From assembly GCA_001566295.1 (NCBI GenBank), contig KQ964246.1:1984001-2048000 (forward strand): a stretch of 64,000 bases of DNA, in the 5' to 3' direction. Positions within the stretch are counted from its first letter, which is position 1, and every line of letters starts with the position of its first letter. Origin of the DNA: Microdochium bolleyi (lineage: Eukaryota; Ascomycota; Sordariomycetes; Xylariales; Microdochiaceae). Made by a program: the position numbers and the translations under genes. Below, one piece after another: positions 1 to 11,497 of the stretch. Below the pieces are notes generated by a model. The model saw nothing but the letters and a program-made list of their open reading frames with translations. It searched no databases and was not told the DNA's origin.

Positions 1-1426
1 AAAGCTATCAAGAGCGAATGAAAAGTTTTCTCGTCACAGTTTGCGCTTGGTTGGGCGAGAGCCTGCGGGACTTGTCAGAGTTGCATTAGTTGTGTGTCCC
101 GTCCGTCGGTCACATGCTGCCTGGCTTTGATTCCCACAGCCTCGACACCGATGGAAGCTGCCCGCAACGAAGAGGCAAACAACAAGGTTGAGAAGCACAC
201 ACACAGGCAGCAAGCGGGGCACTCTGGAGAGGAGAGGCAAGCAAGGCAGCCAGCCCAAGTACTCCGTGGAAGGATGGAATCGTGCCAGGGGCGACAGCGG
301 CCGGGCCACGAGTCGTCCATGTTAGGGTCGTCAGTGTGCGGGCCTGCGAACGTGCTAACGCGCAGGACTCGGCAGGCTGCGCAGGGTCTTACTGGATTGG
401 GCCAGAGGCTGATTCCACGGGTTCGATTGAATTCCATGCCAGAGTGGGCTCGGCAGCGCCTTCCATTCGCTGGTCGCGCCGTCCGCGCCGCCTGACTGGC
501 TGGGCCCTCTGCGACTGCCGCCGCCGCCAGCCAGCGGGATGCGCATTGCTAAGCTAGTCCAGCCCATCGCAAAAAGGCCGTCCGGCGTCGCAGCCTTCTC
601 CTCCGCTCGACTTCTTTTTTCCAAAGAGATTCGACAGCACAACGCCTGCACCTCGTTCTCCTCTGTACGTTCCGGGCACGCACTCATCTACGACAATCTC
701 GCACTCCTAGTCCTCACTGAGCCTCTTTTCTGACTCGAAAACAGCCGCGGCAGACATAGATCACGATTTCTGAACCCCTCAAACGGTAGGCACATCCCAC
801 CCCGCCATCACGATAACGAAAGCCTTGCTTTCTTCCGCCGCGCCCACCAATCTCGCTGCCTCGCATCCTTCCGTAAAATCGGGCTCGGACTGCGGCGCTA
901 CGTCTCTCGTCCGGGTCTCGAACCCAAACCAACTGTGCCAGTTGGAGCCCTCATATCTCAGTCTCGAGCACCCCGGGCTCTGGTGCCGCATTCGCAGTCA
1001 CGGTTCACGCTATATGCTGTCGCGACATGTCTGTCGGGTCCGATTTCAACCAAACCTGCCCGCGGCTGCTTGCGCGAGACTGCCTTTCACTCCCCAGACG
1101 AAGTCGTCGGCCGTGGCATCGCCAAATTCACCCAGAAGTCCCACCCAGCCCTCACAAGATTTCCAGAGTGTTCCACAGACACCCGATCCCACCAGCGCTT
1201 TTACAAAACCTTCGCTCTCGCCTTCCCCCTTCAATGCCACAGCACATCCACGGCCACCAAGCACTGCCAGCTGGCTGATTCGCAACACAGCACTAAACAT
1301 TTCTCATACAGACGTCACATCTGCAGATCGGACATTTCTTCGCAACGGCCAGCGACCTAACTCAGCGGCACCCGAACGCCCTGTTCTCGCCTACGGAAAT
1401 ACCCGCAATCCTTTACAGCCGACAAC
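1..1426. other. 5' region of the DnaJ gene; no gene seen
   Basis: I see no convincing coding sequence here. Open frames on both strands overlap each other and lack any family resemblance. The last 600 bases before the DnaJ start are rich in C and T, as is usual for leaders of highly expressed fungal genes. At 914-940, on the minus strand, there are adjacent matches to the tRNA A-box and B-box consensus, listed separately. The stretch probably holds the promoter and 5' leader of the DnaJ gene and the end of whatever lies left of the window. Confidence 0.5.
914..940 (-). other. tRNA-like A-box and B-box pair, compact
   Basis: On the minus strand TGGCACAGTTGG (940 down to 929) fits the Pol III A-box consensus TRGYNNARNNGG, and GGTTCGAGACC (924 down to 914) fits the B-box consensus GGTTCRANNCC. 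In a real tRNA gene these boxes are about 30 bases apart; here only 4 bases separate them and no acceptor stem can be formed. It is therefore not a functional tRNA. It may be a tRNA-derived remnant, a TFIIIC-binding site, or chance. Confidence 0.25.
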
Positions 1427-2874
1427 ATGGTCAAGGAAACCAAGCTTTACGATGACCTGGGTGTAAGTTCTACGAGCCGCAGGCTGTCCACTGTCTGTGT
1501 CAACTTACTGATTGTCTCGTGACCAGGTCTCGCCCACAGCAACCGAGGCTGAGTTGAAGAAGGCCTACAAAATTAGCGCTCTCAAGCACCACCCTGGTGA
1601 GCATTTCCGACACAGTCCATGGTTCGGAGCACGAAGTACTAACGAAAATCGCCTGCAGACAAGAACCCCAACAACCCGGATGCCGAGCACAAGTTCAAGG
1701 AGATCTCCTCCGCATACGAAGTCCTGTCTGACCCCCAGAAGCGTCAAGTCTACGATCAATATGGTGAAGCTGGTCTCGAGGGTGGTGCTGGCGGTGGCGG
1801 CATGGCTGCCGAGGACCTCTTCGCCCAGTTCTTCGGCGGCGGCGGCGGCGGCTTCGGCGGCGGTCTCGGCGGCATGTTTGGCGGAATGGGTGGCCAGAGC
1901 CGTGGACCCCCGAAGGCACGCACTATCCACCACACACACAAGGTCTCGCTCGAGGACATCTACAAGGGAAAGATTTCGAAGCTCGCCCTGCAGCGCTCCA
2001 TCATCTGCCCCAAGTGCGATGGCCGCGGCGGCAAGGAGGGTGCGGTCAAGCGATGTGCCGGCTGCGATGGCCACGGCATGAAGACTATGATGCGCCAGAT
2101 GGGCCCCATGATCCAGCGCTTCCAGACTGTCTGCCCTGACTGCAATGGTGAGGGTGAGATTGTCAAGGAGAAGGACCGTTGCAAGGGCTGCAACGGCAAG
2201 AAGACCATTGTTGATCGCAAGGTTCTGCACGTCCACGTTGACAAGGGTGTCCGCAGCGGCACCAAGGTCGAGTTCCGTGGCGAGGGTGACCAAGCGCCAG
2301 GCGTGCAGGCTGGTGACGTCGTCTTCGAGATCGAGCAGAAGCCCCATCCCCGGTTCACAAGGAAAGAGGACGACCTGTTCTACCGCTGTGAGATTGACCT
2401 CGTTACCGCACTTGCTGGTGGCAAGATTTTCGTTGAGCACCTCGACGACAGGTGGCTGTCCATCGACATTATGCCTGGTGAAGCCATTGCCAACGGTATG
2501 TTTTCATCAAGTCTAGTCCGGTTCCTCCTGAGGCTTTTCACTAACTCTTTGCCACAGAGTCTGTCAAGATGCTCCGCGGCCAGGGTATGCCCGCGCCTCG
2601 CCACCACGATCACGGCAACATGTACATCCAGTTCAGCGTCAAGTTCCCCGAGCGCGGATGGACCACGGACGAGAGTGCGTTCGAGGCTCTGCGCAAGGTA
2701 CTCCCTCCACCTGCCCTCGACTCTGTCCCTTCGGCCGACGCCGTCACCGAAGAGGTCGACTTGGAGGATGTCGACACTCAGGGCGGCGCGCGGGGTTTCG
2801 GTGGTGGCCCCATGGATGAGGACGATGAGGATGGACACCCCGGTGCTGAGCGCGTCCAGTGCGCTTCGCAATAA
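1427..2874 (+). CDS. ydj1: Type I DnaJ/Hsp40 co-chaperone, Ydj1/Mas5 type
   Basis: Exons 1427-1462, 1527-1596, 1659-2495 and 2558-2874 give 419 residues. The order is that of type I J-proteins: J domain with HPD at residues 34-36 (the codon for its Asp spans intron 2), a Gly/Phe-rich linker at about 77-118, a zinc region with four CxxCxGxG-type repeats whose first Cys are at 152, 168, 194 and 210, then the two substrate-binding beta domains and an acidic tail. The last four residues are CASQ, a CaaX farnesylation box ending as in yeast Ydj1, so attachment to the cytosolic face of ER or mitochondrial membranes is expected. The family stimulates Hsp70 ATPase and hands over unfolded clients. Intron 2 carries a perfect TACTAAC branch site. 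The first ATG before the J domain was taken as start. Length and architecture are normal for the family. Confidence 0.95.
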
Positions 2875-5800
2875 GCTGTTTCGCTGGGCACAACGGCATC
2901 GAGCCTCACAGAAACACATGACAAATATCACATGCTGTCGATGAGGTGATTTATACCCAGCAGCAGCAGCAACATCACCATGGGCGGATACAGCGTGCGA
3001 AACGATTTGCCTGCGAGCAAAACAGCATTTATATGGCGCGAGTTGTGACGATTCCAGGACACACAAGAACTTTGCATAATGCGTTTCGACGTCATGACGA
3101 TACGATCATGTACGAATGCCGGAGGGTCTTGGAGGTGGTTTTTGCGTCTGGGAGCACACATTTCTCTGGCGCGTCACAAGTCTTTCAGACTGTCTCGTGC
3201 ATGTTTTCATTATGTCATGTTCATGAGTCCAGGGATCCAGGGACCCCTTTTCACTGAGGGCGTTTTCTTTTGCAAGCTGGCGTTTAGAAAGGACATAGAT
3301 GGGAGAAGCTGGAGCTGAAGAAGAGCTCTTGCATCTGATTAAATGAAGTTACAGAAACCGAAGCCTTTTTGTCTGTCTCGACATCTTGTGTGATATTTCG
3401 GGTTGCAAGCAGAGAGGAAAAGGTGACTCTACCTTTTAAGGGCGTGCGGTAGGCGTGTTGCGCGCCCGCTCGGGCAGCCTGGCCCAATCAACAAACCTGC
3501 GTGGGGTGCCTTTTTTATGTGACCATGATCGCTCGATTTGAAGTCTTGCATTTCACCTCCAGTCCATGCTACTCTAGAGCCTGACTGCACGGCCAGAATG
3601 CCCTGCAGGCCACTGCTGCAGAGATATGCAGCCGCCGCCTGTCGAGGATCATGCGACGAGGCCGGACGGAGCAGCCGCATCTAATTTTGTCGAGCCGTGA
3701 GCGATGCCGATGGATCGCGCCATCTCCGCACCGCAGACCGTACATCTATTGCGAGAGGCCTCTCAGCCATGGGCTCACCCAGTCGTTGGCCAATACAGCC
3801 TGAGGCTTTTCATCGTGCCGGCAACCTCAATTACATACATACCATCAGAGAGAGCGAGAAGGGTTACGGTCAGGTATGTATCACCATGGGTGGGGTTATT
3901 TATAGGACCAGTCCCAGTCCCGATTCGGACAAGCGCGACGCAACGAGTCGGTTATTGACAATACCCGGCTTAGGGGGTTGTGCTTTGTTGGATTGAAGAT
4001 ACGACGGGGCTGGCTACCCTAGGGCAGTCATAATTTCGATATCGAATGGCGGAGAAGCGTGCTCTGAGTCAAGACTAATTGAAAGTCGACATGGTGGCCA
4101 TCACGATATCTCTGCTCGTTCCGACTCGGACAAGTCTGTGGATGACAGGAAATGGGAGCCGCGTGATCCGGCCTCTGCTTGTGGACGAGCGGGACGACAA
4201 TACTAGTCGGCAGCACATGCATGCATGATATACAAGTGGAGCACAACTTTCTAGTGCGGCCCAAAACTCTGACTTGAGTCTTGATGCGTCCTTCTCTTTG
4301 TGGTCGGTGGGAGTCGCTTTGGCATCGTGTGGGGAAGGTTTATTGTGTGTCGCGGCAGCCCAGAGATATGCATGTACATACGTTGCAACGGGATACTGGC
4401 CCTGTTTCCATGTGGCACTCGCAAGGGTTGGAAGACTGGTGGGAGGCCATAGGCCATAGAACGCCTCTCGGTTCGTGAGCTGGGTCCTTTGCCGTCTTCC
4501 AGGTCGACAACTGGCAATTGGGTCCTGGCTGGTGACCTAAGAATAGAGACAACCAGGGTCAGGCGGCGTGGTTGCATATGCCGACACCGCGCATGTGCAG
4601 CTATAGAAAATCGTGGAGATTAGCAGAATGTGGGAAATGAGAGGGGAAGATGGCGGTCAAGAGGCGACGATGGCTTCCGCAGTGCTACCAGGGCGCTGGG
4701 GCAGCTGAAGATGGTTGCTGACATGCTCCTGGCAAGCGAGGCAGGGGTGGGTCGGATTCAGGGTGGTGGTGACCCGATGGCTCCCAGGTTCCAAGGTTGT
4801 GGGAACTTGGGTAGGTTGGGATAAGCATCCAGTACTGACTACAGTCTGTCCTGGGGAGAGCAACCAGGCCTGGAGGTTCGCGAGGGTAACTACCGAGACT
4901 ACTTGATGGAGGGACATGAGATGAGCAGGGGAGCGGGATGGAGCTGGACTCTTCTCGTCATGATCAGTCATCGGCAAGGTGCCGTGCTCTGCAACCGAGC
5001 TTGCAGTCGGGCCAGGTTGGAAAGACTGACATAAGCCAGCCAGCGGGTCGCACTTTCCAAGGAGGGAAATTCGTAAGAGAACAGGCCAATCACAGCTGGG
5101 GGCACAAGAGCCCTGGCGATCCGCTGCGGTGATGAAGGGAAGAGCGGGGCAGCTTGCGGGGGCAGCGGAGCTTAGCTGGCACACAGCGTTGCCCAGGTGC
5201 TCCTTCCCAATCACTTCCTTCTTCTCGAAGCCCCACCGGGTGCAATATCGACAACAGCCGCTGCAGCATGGACGACGACGTCGCGAGCCCTGCTGACTCG
5301 AACGTCGGCACCGGTAGTCCCTGCTGGCCAGACGGACACTAGGTCTGCCGAATCACAGCAGTCGCAACACGACATGCAGCCCTACCAGGGTACGCTGAGG
5401 TAATCCACTTGCACTACATGGGTTCCAACCTCGACCCTAGCCCGTCTGGTCCGCTCCGTCCATCTCGCCTCCGAAGCGTCTTCCGCCAGCCCACCTGCTC
5501 CAACCGATCGGTGTCCTTAATACTGTAGCATGGCTGTCCTGCCAGGGTCCGCATCCCAGCCACGATACCTTGGCGCCAGAGGTGGGCAGAGCCGGGAAGG
5601 GTCAACCTGGAAATCGCCCCAAAGTCAGTGGTCTGGCCTGGCAATACCGCAACAAGCTCCCGGGCTGTTTGTGCCTGTCCAGATTCAGTGAAGGACTTTT
5701 CTCCGCCAGGTGGATGCCCGTAGCTCAACCGGTCCCAAGGCACGCAGTGTCCCACCGGCAATGCTCCTTGAGGGTTGGCACGCTTCAGCGAGACGGCCCG

Positions 5801-6633
5801 ATGAGCGCTCCGACGAGATTACGTCCTCCTCCTTCATGTTGCGCTTACGATTGTTCACAGAACCATGGCGATGATCCCCAAGCGTGGCCAGCAGCCAGAA
5901 GAGTCCACCAATATGCAAGAAGGCCAACGACAGACACGGCACGTCACTCCGTGCAGAACAGTCATGCAGCCGCGTTCTGGCGTCAGATGGATTGGCTGGG
6001 TTGTACCCGCATGCAGGGCGGCCACCACCACCTGATCCCGGTTCCCCCACCTGAGCCTCCGTGGGACTGGGACTTCACATTATCCTCCGCGCCCTCCCAG
6101 ACCTAATACGGCCCCTGGCCAGACACATCCTTGCCGTCCGCCTTTTTGCGCAACGCGAGATCTAGCCTGGACCAATGCCATTTGCCAGGCTGCTCAGGCG
6201 GGGTGCGCATTCTCGGCAGACTTTTGAGTCGAGCGTCTCACCTGTCGGGCGTCGCCGACAGCACAATCTGCGACCTCACGTCAGGGTTCCGCATGCCGGC
6301 GGGCAGAGCCTAGCCTTGTCTCCCAGGACGTGACTGTCGGAATGTTTGACTATTGGTTATCGGATTGGCTTGGAGCCGGTCATCGGGCATGCTTCCAGAA
6401 TCTATTTGCGGAAACAAAAAGAAGGCCTCCATGTTCTCCTCCCTCAAAAGATCCATCTTTGCGAGTAGACGACCATCGACGTCGTGCCCGGCATCATTGA
6501 TACAGTATCCTACCACGAGCATAAATATCTATCATCGGCTTCAACCGCACCTGCCCTGTCCAAGCCAAGCTACAGCCGACTACATCACAGCAAATTCTTG
6601 ATCCCAATCGACGCAGTATCCACCACTTGAGAC
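2875..6633. other. Gene-poor stretch
   Basis: The first few hundred bases should contain the 3' UTR of the DnaJ gene, starting with a short CAG repeat near 2958. After that I see only short overlapping open frames without recognisable domains, ATG context or splice-linked continuations. No tRNA, no transposase or reverse transcriptase motif, and no terminal repeats were seen. The last few hundred bases must hold the promoter of the bZIP gene. A long non-coding RNA or a fast-evolving short gene cannot be excluded. Confidence 0.5.
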
Positions 6634-7535
6634 ATGGATAGACAAGGTTCGACTTCGCACAGCCAGAAGCCGCCAAAGCCTCGCAATAGCGAGCTGCGCA
6701 AGGAGCAGAACAGAATTGCGTCCAGAGCCTATCGTAAGTCGGGCGTCCATGTCTGGTTATACTGCTGCATGCCCGCTGACAGCGACCAATCGTTCCAGGT
6801 GAAAAACGCAAGCAGAAGCTCGCTCTACTTGACGAGATCTTGCGTACAGAATCCCGGGACTCGAGCAGCCCGTCCTTGGCCGATGATTCCGACGATTGCA
6901 CACCGAACCTTTCCCCGCCGTCAACTCGTCACTCTTCTCATAGTCCCGTACCAGTCGCCAGTAGCATGATCGCACTGTCCCCTCCTTCAGATCACACGGT
7001 ACAGCCCTGGCAATATCCAGCATACGAGCAAGGTTGCCGACAAGAGTCAAATTGGTACTCAGCAGATGGGGTTTCAAATAGTGCCGAAGATTATTCTTGC
7101 ACGGGCACGGATATGCGAGATCATACCTATGCTGTGGCTTCACATCAATACTATGCCACGGCCGATCTCGACGCTTCCTCAACTGGGTGCTCGTCTGGCG
7201 CTGGATACACTGGGCAAGATGGACAACACTTGATGGGGGAGGTGTACAATCACCCGTCCCTTACATGCCACGCCAACTTCTCGTGTGGGGCAAGGACCAG
7301 CTTCCACGAGCAAGACCCCTCACTCCCGAGTGCGTATGACGATGTTTCTCGTCTGGATCACGTCCAGCAGCAAGAAATGGCTGCAGCGCTCCATCATCAT
7401 GGCGTTGGGTCTCGGTCGATGCGCGGCAAGAAAGATACGCACTGCGACTACGACGACTACTATCACAGTATCACTTCTCCAGGTGAGACAAGAAACCTCT
7501 GCGAGTCAAATGCTTCAGCAAGGAACAAATGCTAA
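6634..7535 (+). CDS. bZIP transcription factor with short zipper
   Basis: Exons 6634-6733 and 6799-7535 give 278 residues. Joining them restores the basic region: Asn26 followed eight residues later by Arg34 (the N-x7-R signature of bZIP proteins), within a Lys/Arg-rich stretch ending in KRKQK. Leucines follow at 41, 43, 44 and 48, but no long heptad zipper can be seen. The rest is rich in Ser, His, Tyr and Gln with no other domain, as expected for a disordered regulatory region. A nuclear DNA-binding role is inferred from the basic region only; target genes are unknown. A further GT..AG pair near the 3' end (about 7482-7554) could be an intron that replaces the last residues and moves the stop to about 7571, so the C-terminus is uncertain. 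Confidence 0.75.
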
Positions 7536-9146
7536 CGGTGGCGAGGGGGACAGTACCACACTGGCCATAGCCTTTTCGTTGCGAACTGGGAACATTTCCC
7601 CGCGCTACCGGGATCCGGTGGCACTTTGTAGGATCCAATACCTGCAAGCGCCTCACACCACCATTATGAATGAACGACCACAACAACCATGAATACTTGC
7701 CATTCGAATAGAACATATGCTGGATAGTAGGAGGCATAGATTTAAAGCATCACGGCGACGGAATTGATGACCAAATCAAAAGCGTTGAAAAGGATGACAA
7801 CTACGGCTGAGAACCTTCCTTTTTGTATATATCCCTTTTTGTATATATCCCTTTTTGTATATATCCCTTTTTGTATATATCACACCTCAGCCCAAGCTCA
7901 AGCGGACCATGCTGGCCCTGATAACATTTGAAGCAAAGCTTCATGCCACAATCCTTTTCTGCCATTTTGAATCGATCATCGGAAACATCTCGCATGTCCG
8001 AGCACGCAAGTAGAATGAATTCATTGCGCGTTAGGGCCCCGAACGGAGCCTGACTCGTCACATCACAAGACCCAGGCCAAAATGCCCCATAGGGTACACA
8101 AGTATCACGATAATCAGACGCCGGGCTGACATATCTCTGCCCGTGCTGAACGCTAGTGCCGGTGGCTTTGCCTACCGCGGTGAGCGCCAATCTCCTGCCG
8201 AAAGCAGGATGCTCGGTTTTTGTTTCGATATTGTCCTGGACAGACCGATGTCGCAAAACGAGCAGCACCAGCAGCAGCCGGCACACCGATCCGTGCCCGG
8301 TCGATATGCAGGTCGCTGACTGATGGGGCCGGTTTTAGCCGTGGAAGTGGCACCTAGGCTCCTCTTTATGTATGCAGTGCGGAGTGCAAAACGAGGACCG
8401 AGGTAAGGCTGAGAATGAAGACCGCCGGAAGCGCAGGGTTTGGGGGTGGGGATTTCTGCAGAACAAGAGACAGCAGCTGCTTGACCACCCCCAGAAGGCC
8501 AGGTTTATATTTAGACATGGAGAGCACAAGTGAGAAGAAAAAAACGCCGAGACATGGCCAGCTCGACCACGACGGGACGGCGGCATGGCGTGCATGCATG
8601 TGCGCTACGCATGCATACATTCGGCGTGCAGCGAGGAGCTTAGGACAGGACACCCTGCCTTGAACGCTGTCCTTACTTCCTCACTATGCGATGAGCGCCC
8701 TGTCGCTGCATGAACGCCACTAGTTCGAGGCCTTGCAGAAGAGGCAGCCTGCCTGTCGGCCTGCCTCAGCGTCCATCCTACCTACCTGCCTACCTGCTAG
8801 GCTGCGTGCAGTCCGAATAAACCCAAAAGGAACGAACCTTGACAGGAAGGATCTGTCCCCTGCAGAGGAGGTCCAATCACCATCTCACAACACGACCGTG
8901 ATGGCGGAGCTGCCCTTCTCAGAGAACAAGCTTGTGTGCAAAGAGACCTCGTTCACAGGCACAACTACACGTCACCTTCCTACAATGGCGGGGTGACCTT
9001 CTGGGCGAGTGCACTGTTCCCCCTCCCTCGGACGGGCCGACTATCTAGTCTCAACCCCTACAGCGAGATATTTGTCTCAGTCGGCTCTCTCTAAGATTCT
9101 ATTTTGGTTTTTTTTGGCTACTGCAAGCCGCCCCTGCGGGCATTCA
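7536..9146. other. Intergenic region with minisatellite
   Basis: It follows the bZIP gene and precedes the 3' end of the S33 hydrolase on the other strand, so two 3' UTRs are expected. It contains the 16-base minisatellite at 7817-7880 and a short CTAC/CTGC run near 8777-8800. A 161-codon minus-strand frame runs through the minisatellite but has no recognisable domain. Otherwise I see nothing. Confidence 0.5.
7817..7880. repeat. 16-base minisatellite, four copies
   Basis: Four consecutive copies of CCCTTTTTGTATATAT, with only the first base of the first copy differing. It lies about 280 bases after the stop codon of the bZIP gene. Because 16 is not a multiple of three, any frame through it cycles through three different peptide phases, which argues against a coding role. 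Confidence 0.95.
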
Positions 9147-10821
9147 TCAGTCAATAGTGTCGTCCCGAAGCCTCAGCAGCTCCCGGAACACCTCCTCCGG
9201 CTTGGTGCGTATCGCGCCGTGGAACAGCACGTTGGTCTCGAAGACCTTGATCCCGCGGATCCGCGAGGCCGTCACGCGCGCCATGTCGCTGTCGACGTAC
9301 ATGTCATTGTAGCACGCCGCGTACACCGGGACGTCGTTGCGGCCCAGCTGCTCGAGATCGTAGAGCGCCGGCCACTGGTCGAACCGGGCCAGGATCTCCA
9401 CCGTGTCCTTCAGCCTCATGAGCTCGGCGCACGTCTCGAGCCGGAACCGCGGCATCATCTCGCCAAGGAAGTATAGCGGCTCGTCCCGCGCGAGGGTCGA
9501 CACGCCAGCCCAGTCGTCATGCAGCCACTGGTACTCGGGGAGCGCCTGGCCGACGCGGTCGGCCGCGAAATCGGCGGCGATGCCCGGCCCGGGGATCCAG
9601 CACGGCTCGTGGAGGAGCATGTAGATCGGGGCCTCATCGATGCTGATGTCCTGCTCGATGATGTTAAGGGTAGCGCGCGTGAAGAGGCCAGCTTGGTCGA
9701 GGTCGGCCTTCATCCTCACCATGATGTTGTGGACCTTGTCGATGCCTCCGTCGCCGCCAAACGCGATTCCCAGCAGCATCAGCAGCTTGACGGTGAGCAG
9801 GCCACCGGCCGGCAGCGGGATGCCCCTGGCCCCACCGAGCTCCTCGATCTTGGCTGCGATCTGCTTGATGGTGGCGACGTCGCCGGGGAATTTCTTGTAG
9901 TATGCCTTGTTCCGCGTGATCAGCGTCTTGTATGTGGCCGGGTAGATGTCCGCGGGACCCTTGTCTAGCGCGGCGAGCCCGCCCGTGATGAAGGACTCGC
10001 GCAAGCCCTCGGGGGCGAACGAGAGGTATGTCATGCTGGTCATCCCGCCGAATGACTGGCCGAAGATGGACCACTTCTGCTTCTCGGGAGGGAAGTCCTT
10101 AGTCAGGCAGCGGCGGACGGCCTCGAGGTCCCTGACGATGGTGTCTGCGCGGAAGTGCTTGAGGTAATCGGCCTGCTCCTGGGGTCCGCCTACGGCCGCG
10201 AGGGTGTCTGCCGAGACGGTCGAGCTCAGGCCTGTGCCCCTGTAGTCGAGGAGAAGCAGCTCGTAGCCACGGTCAAGCATGTACTTTGACAGCGGGCTGT
10301 CCTGGGGCGCCGGGTTGCCGAACCCGGGCCCGCCCTGCAGGTACACGAGGAAGGGCCGTTGTTGTGGCTCCTTGGGCTCGACGATTGGCTTCTCGTGAGG
10401 TACAGCGCTGCGCGCGAAGAGGGTGATCCTCTTGCCGTCGGGCTTGGAGTGGTCGAGGGGTACTTCGAACCACAGCTCCCGGACCTTGAGCTTGCCTGCG
10501 GAACATATCAGCGGTTGTGTCTAGCCTGCTCTCTGCAGTAGGGAGGATGTACACACCCGGCACAATATAGAACTCGCTGGTGGAGAGGAGCTTGGCTATT
10601 ACGGGCCCCATGGCTCTGACCTGGTGGAGGAAGCGTTTCCGTGATGTAGGACGTTGCGCATGGGATATGGGCGAGCTGATGCCGACGACGCCACGCTGGG
10701 ATTGAGTGGAAGAAGACGAGACAAGGCAGTGCTTGGGGCGAGGAGCATACAGCAATGTGCCAGGGCGATTTCTGAGAATAGAAGCAGGACGTCCGAGACT
10801 ACAGCGTGCGAGTTGAAGCAT
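9147..10821 (-). CDS. Proline iminopeptidase-like alpha/beta hydrolase (peptidase family S33)
   Basis: Exons 10821-10557 and 10495-9147 give 537 residues. Landmarks fit family S33: an N-terminal beta segment with VPLDH, the oxyanion-loop motif LQGGPGF at about 141-147, DYRGTGLSS at about 172, and the nucleophile elbow GQSFGG with Ser236. The catalytic Asp and His are probably in the CYNDMYVDSD and LFHGAIR segments near the C-terminus. These enzymes remove N-terminal proline or other residues from peptides. The first ATG gives a basic, Ser/Arg-rich leader that could target mitochondria; a second ATG at 10611 (residue 71) would give a leaderless cytosolic form of 467 residues. Both starts lie in exon 1, so alternative initiation is possible. 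Substrate preference cannot be read from the sequence. Confidence 0.88.
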
Positions 10822-11497
10822 CTGGACCTGTCCCCGCGATGGCGCCTGCGATGAGGGGGAGGGTGCAGGGTTCCAGGGTTGCTTCTAATACTTGACCGTC
10901 CGAAGTTGCCAGGAGGTGCCTCCGAACCCCGAACCTGCCACCAAGGAAGGAGTGAACAAAACAACCCCGCACGATGCGACCCATCTCTCACGTAATTACC
11001 CAGGTATGCGTAGATAGCGCCATGAGATGAAGCTGGAAGGCTGACGGACTATCGACTCATGAGCATTCCCGCCCTTGGGCATTACGGTCTGCACTGTGTC
11101 ATGGCGAGGTTCTGGCACTTGGCCATGCATCAAACGCCCCTGCCGTTCCGTGCCCCCGACGAGCGACACACTGTAGACGATCTCTTGGCCAAGCTTCACG
11201 ACGGAGCTAAATCGGCACCGGCAATCAGCTGCTTGTTTCTCCATACCGTAACACCAACAACGCCATCGACAGAGACTGACCGCCGCACATACAAGTCACG
11301 ACGGACCAGCACAAACAACTTCCCGTCCCCAGACATCGCGAGACCTCGAAGAGTTATCCGACAGCGAGCGGCCTCTCTGTGCACGACCCGGCCTCTCTCT
11401 TGTGCCATCGCCTCGCTGCGACCCGACGATCCACCGTCCATATTGTATCCCACCACAGCCACAGCTCAAGCCCATCTCTGATCTGGCTGCCACGGCG
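10822..11497. other. Divergent promoter region
   Basis: This stretch separates the divergent starts of the S33 hydrolase and the Cys-Pro-motif protein, so it should contain both promoters and 5' leaders. I see no extra gene and no clear TATA element. The 200 bases before 11498 are C-rich and purine-poor, typical of a leader. Confidence 0.5.

Noticed and set aside
825..1466. 213-codon plus frame running into the DnaJ start
   Set aside because: It crosses the first DnaJ exon in another frame, has no domain and begins in C/T-rich leader sequence.
7801..8286. 161-codon minus frame through the minisatellite
   Set aside because: Its C-terminal part is only the repeat read in shifting phases, and the rest has no recognisable domain.
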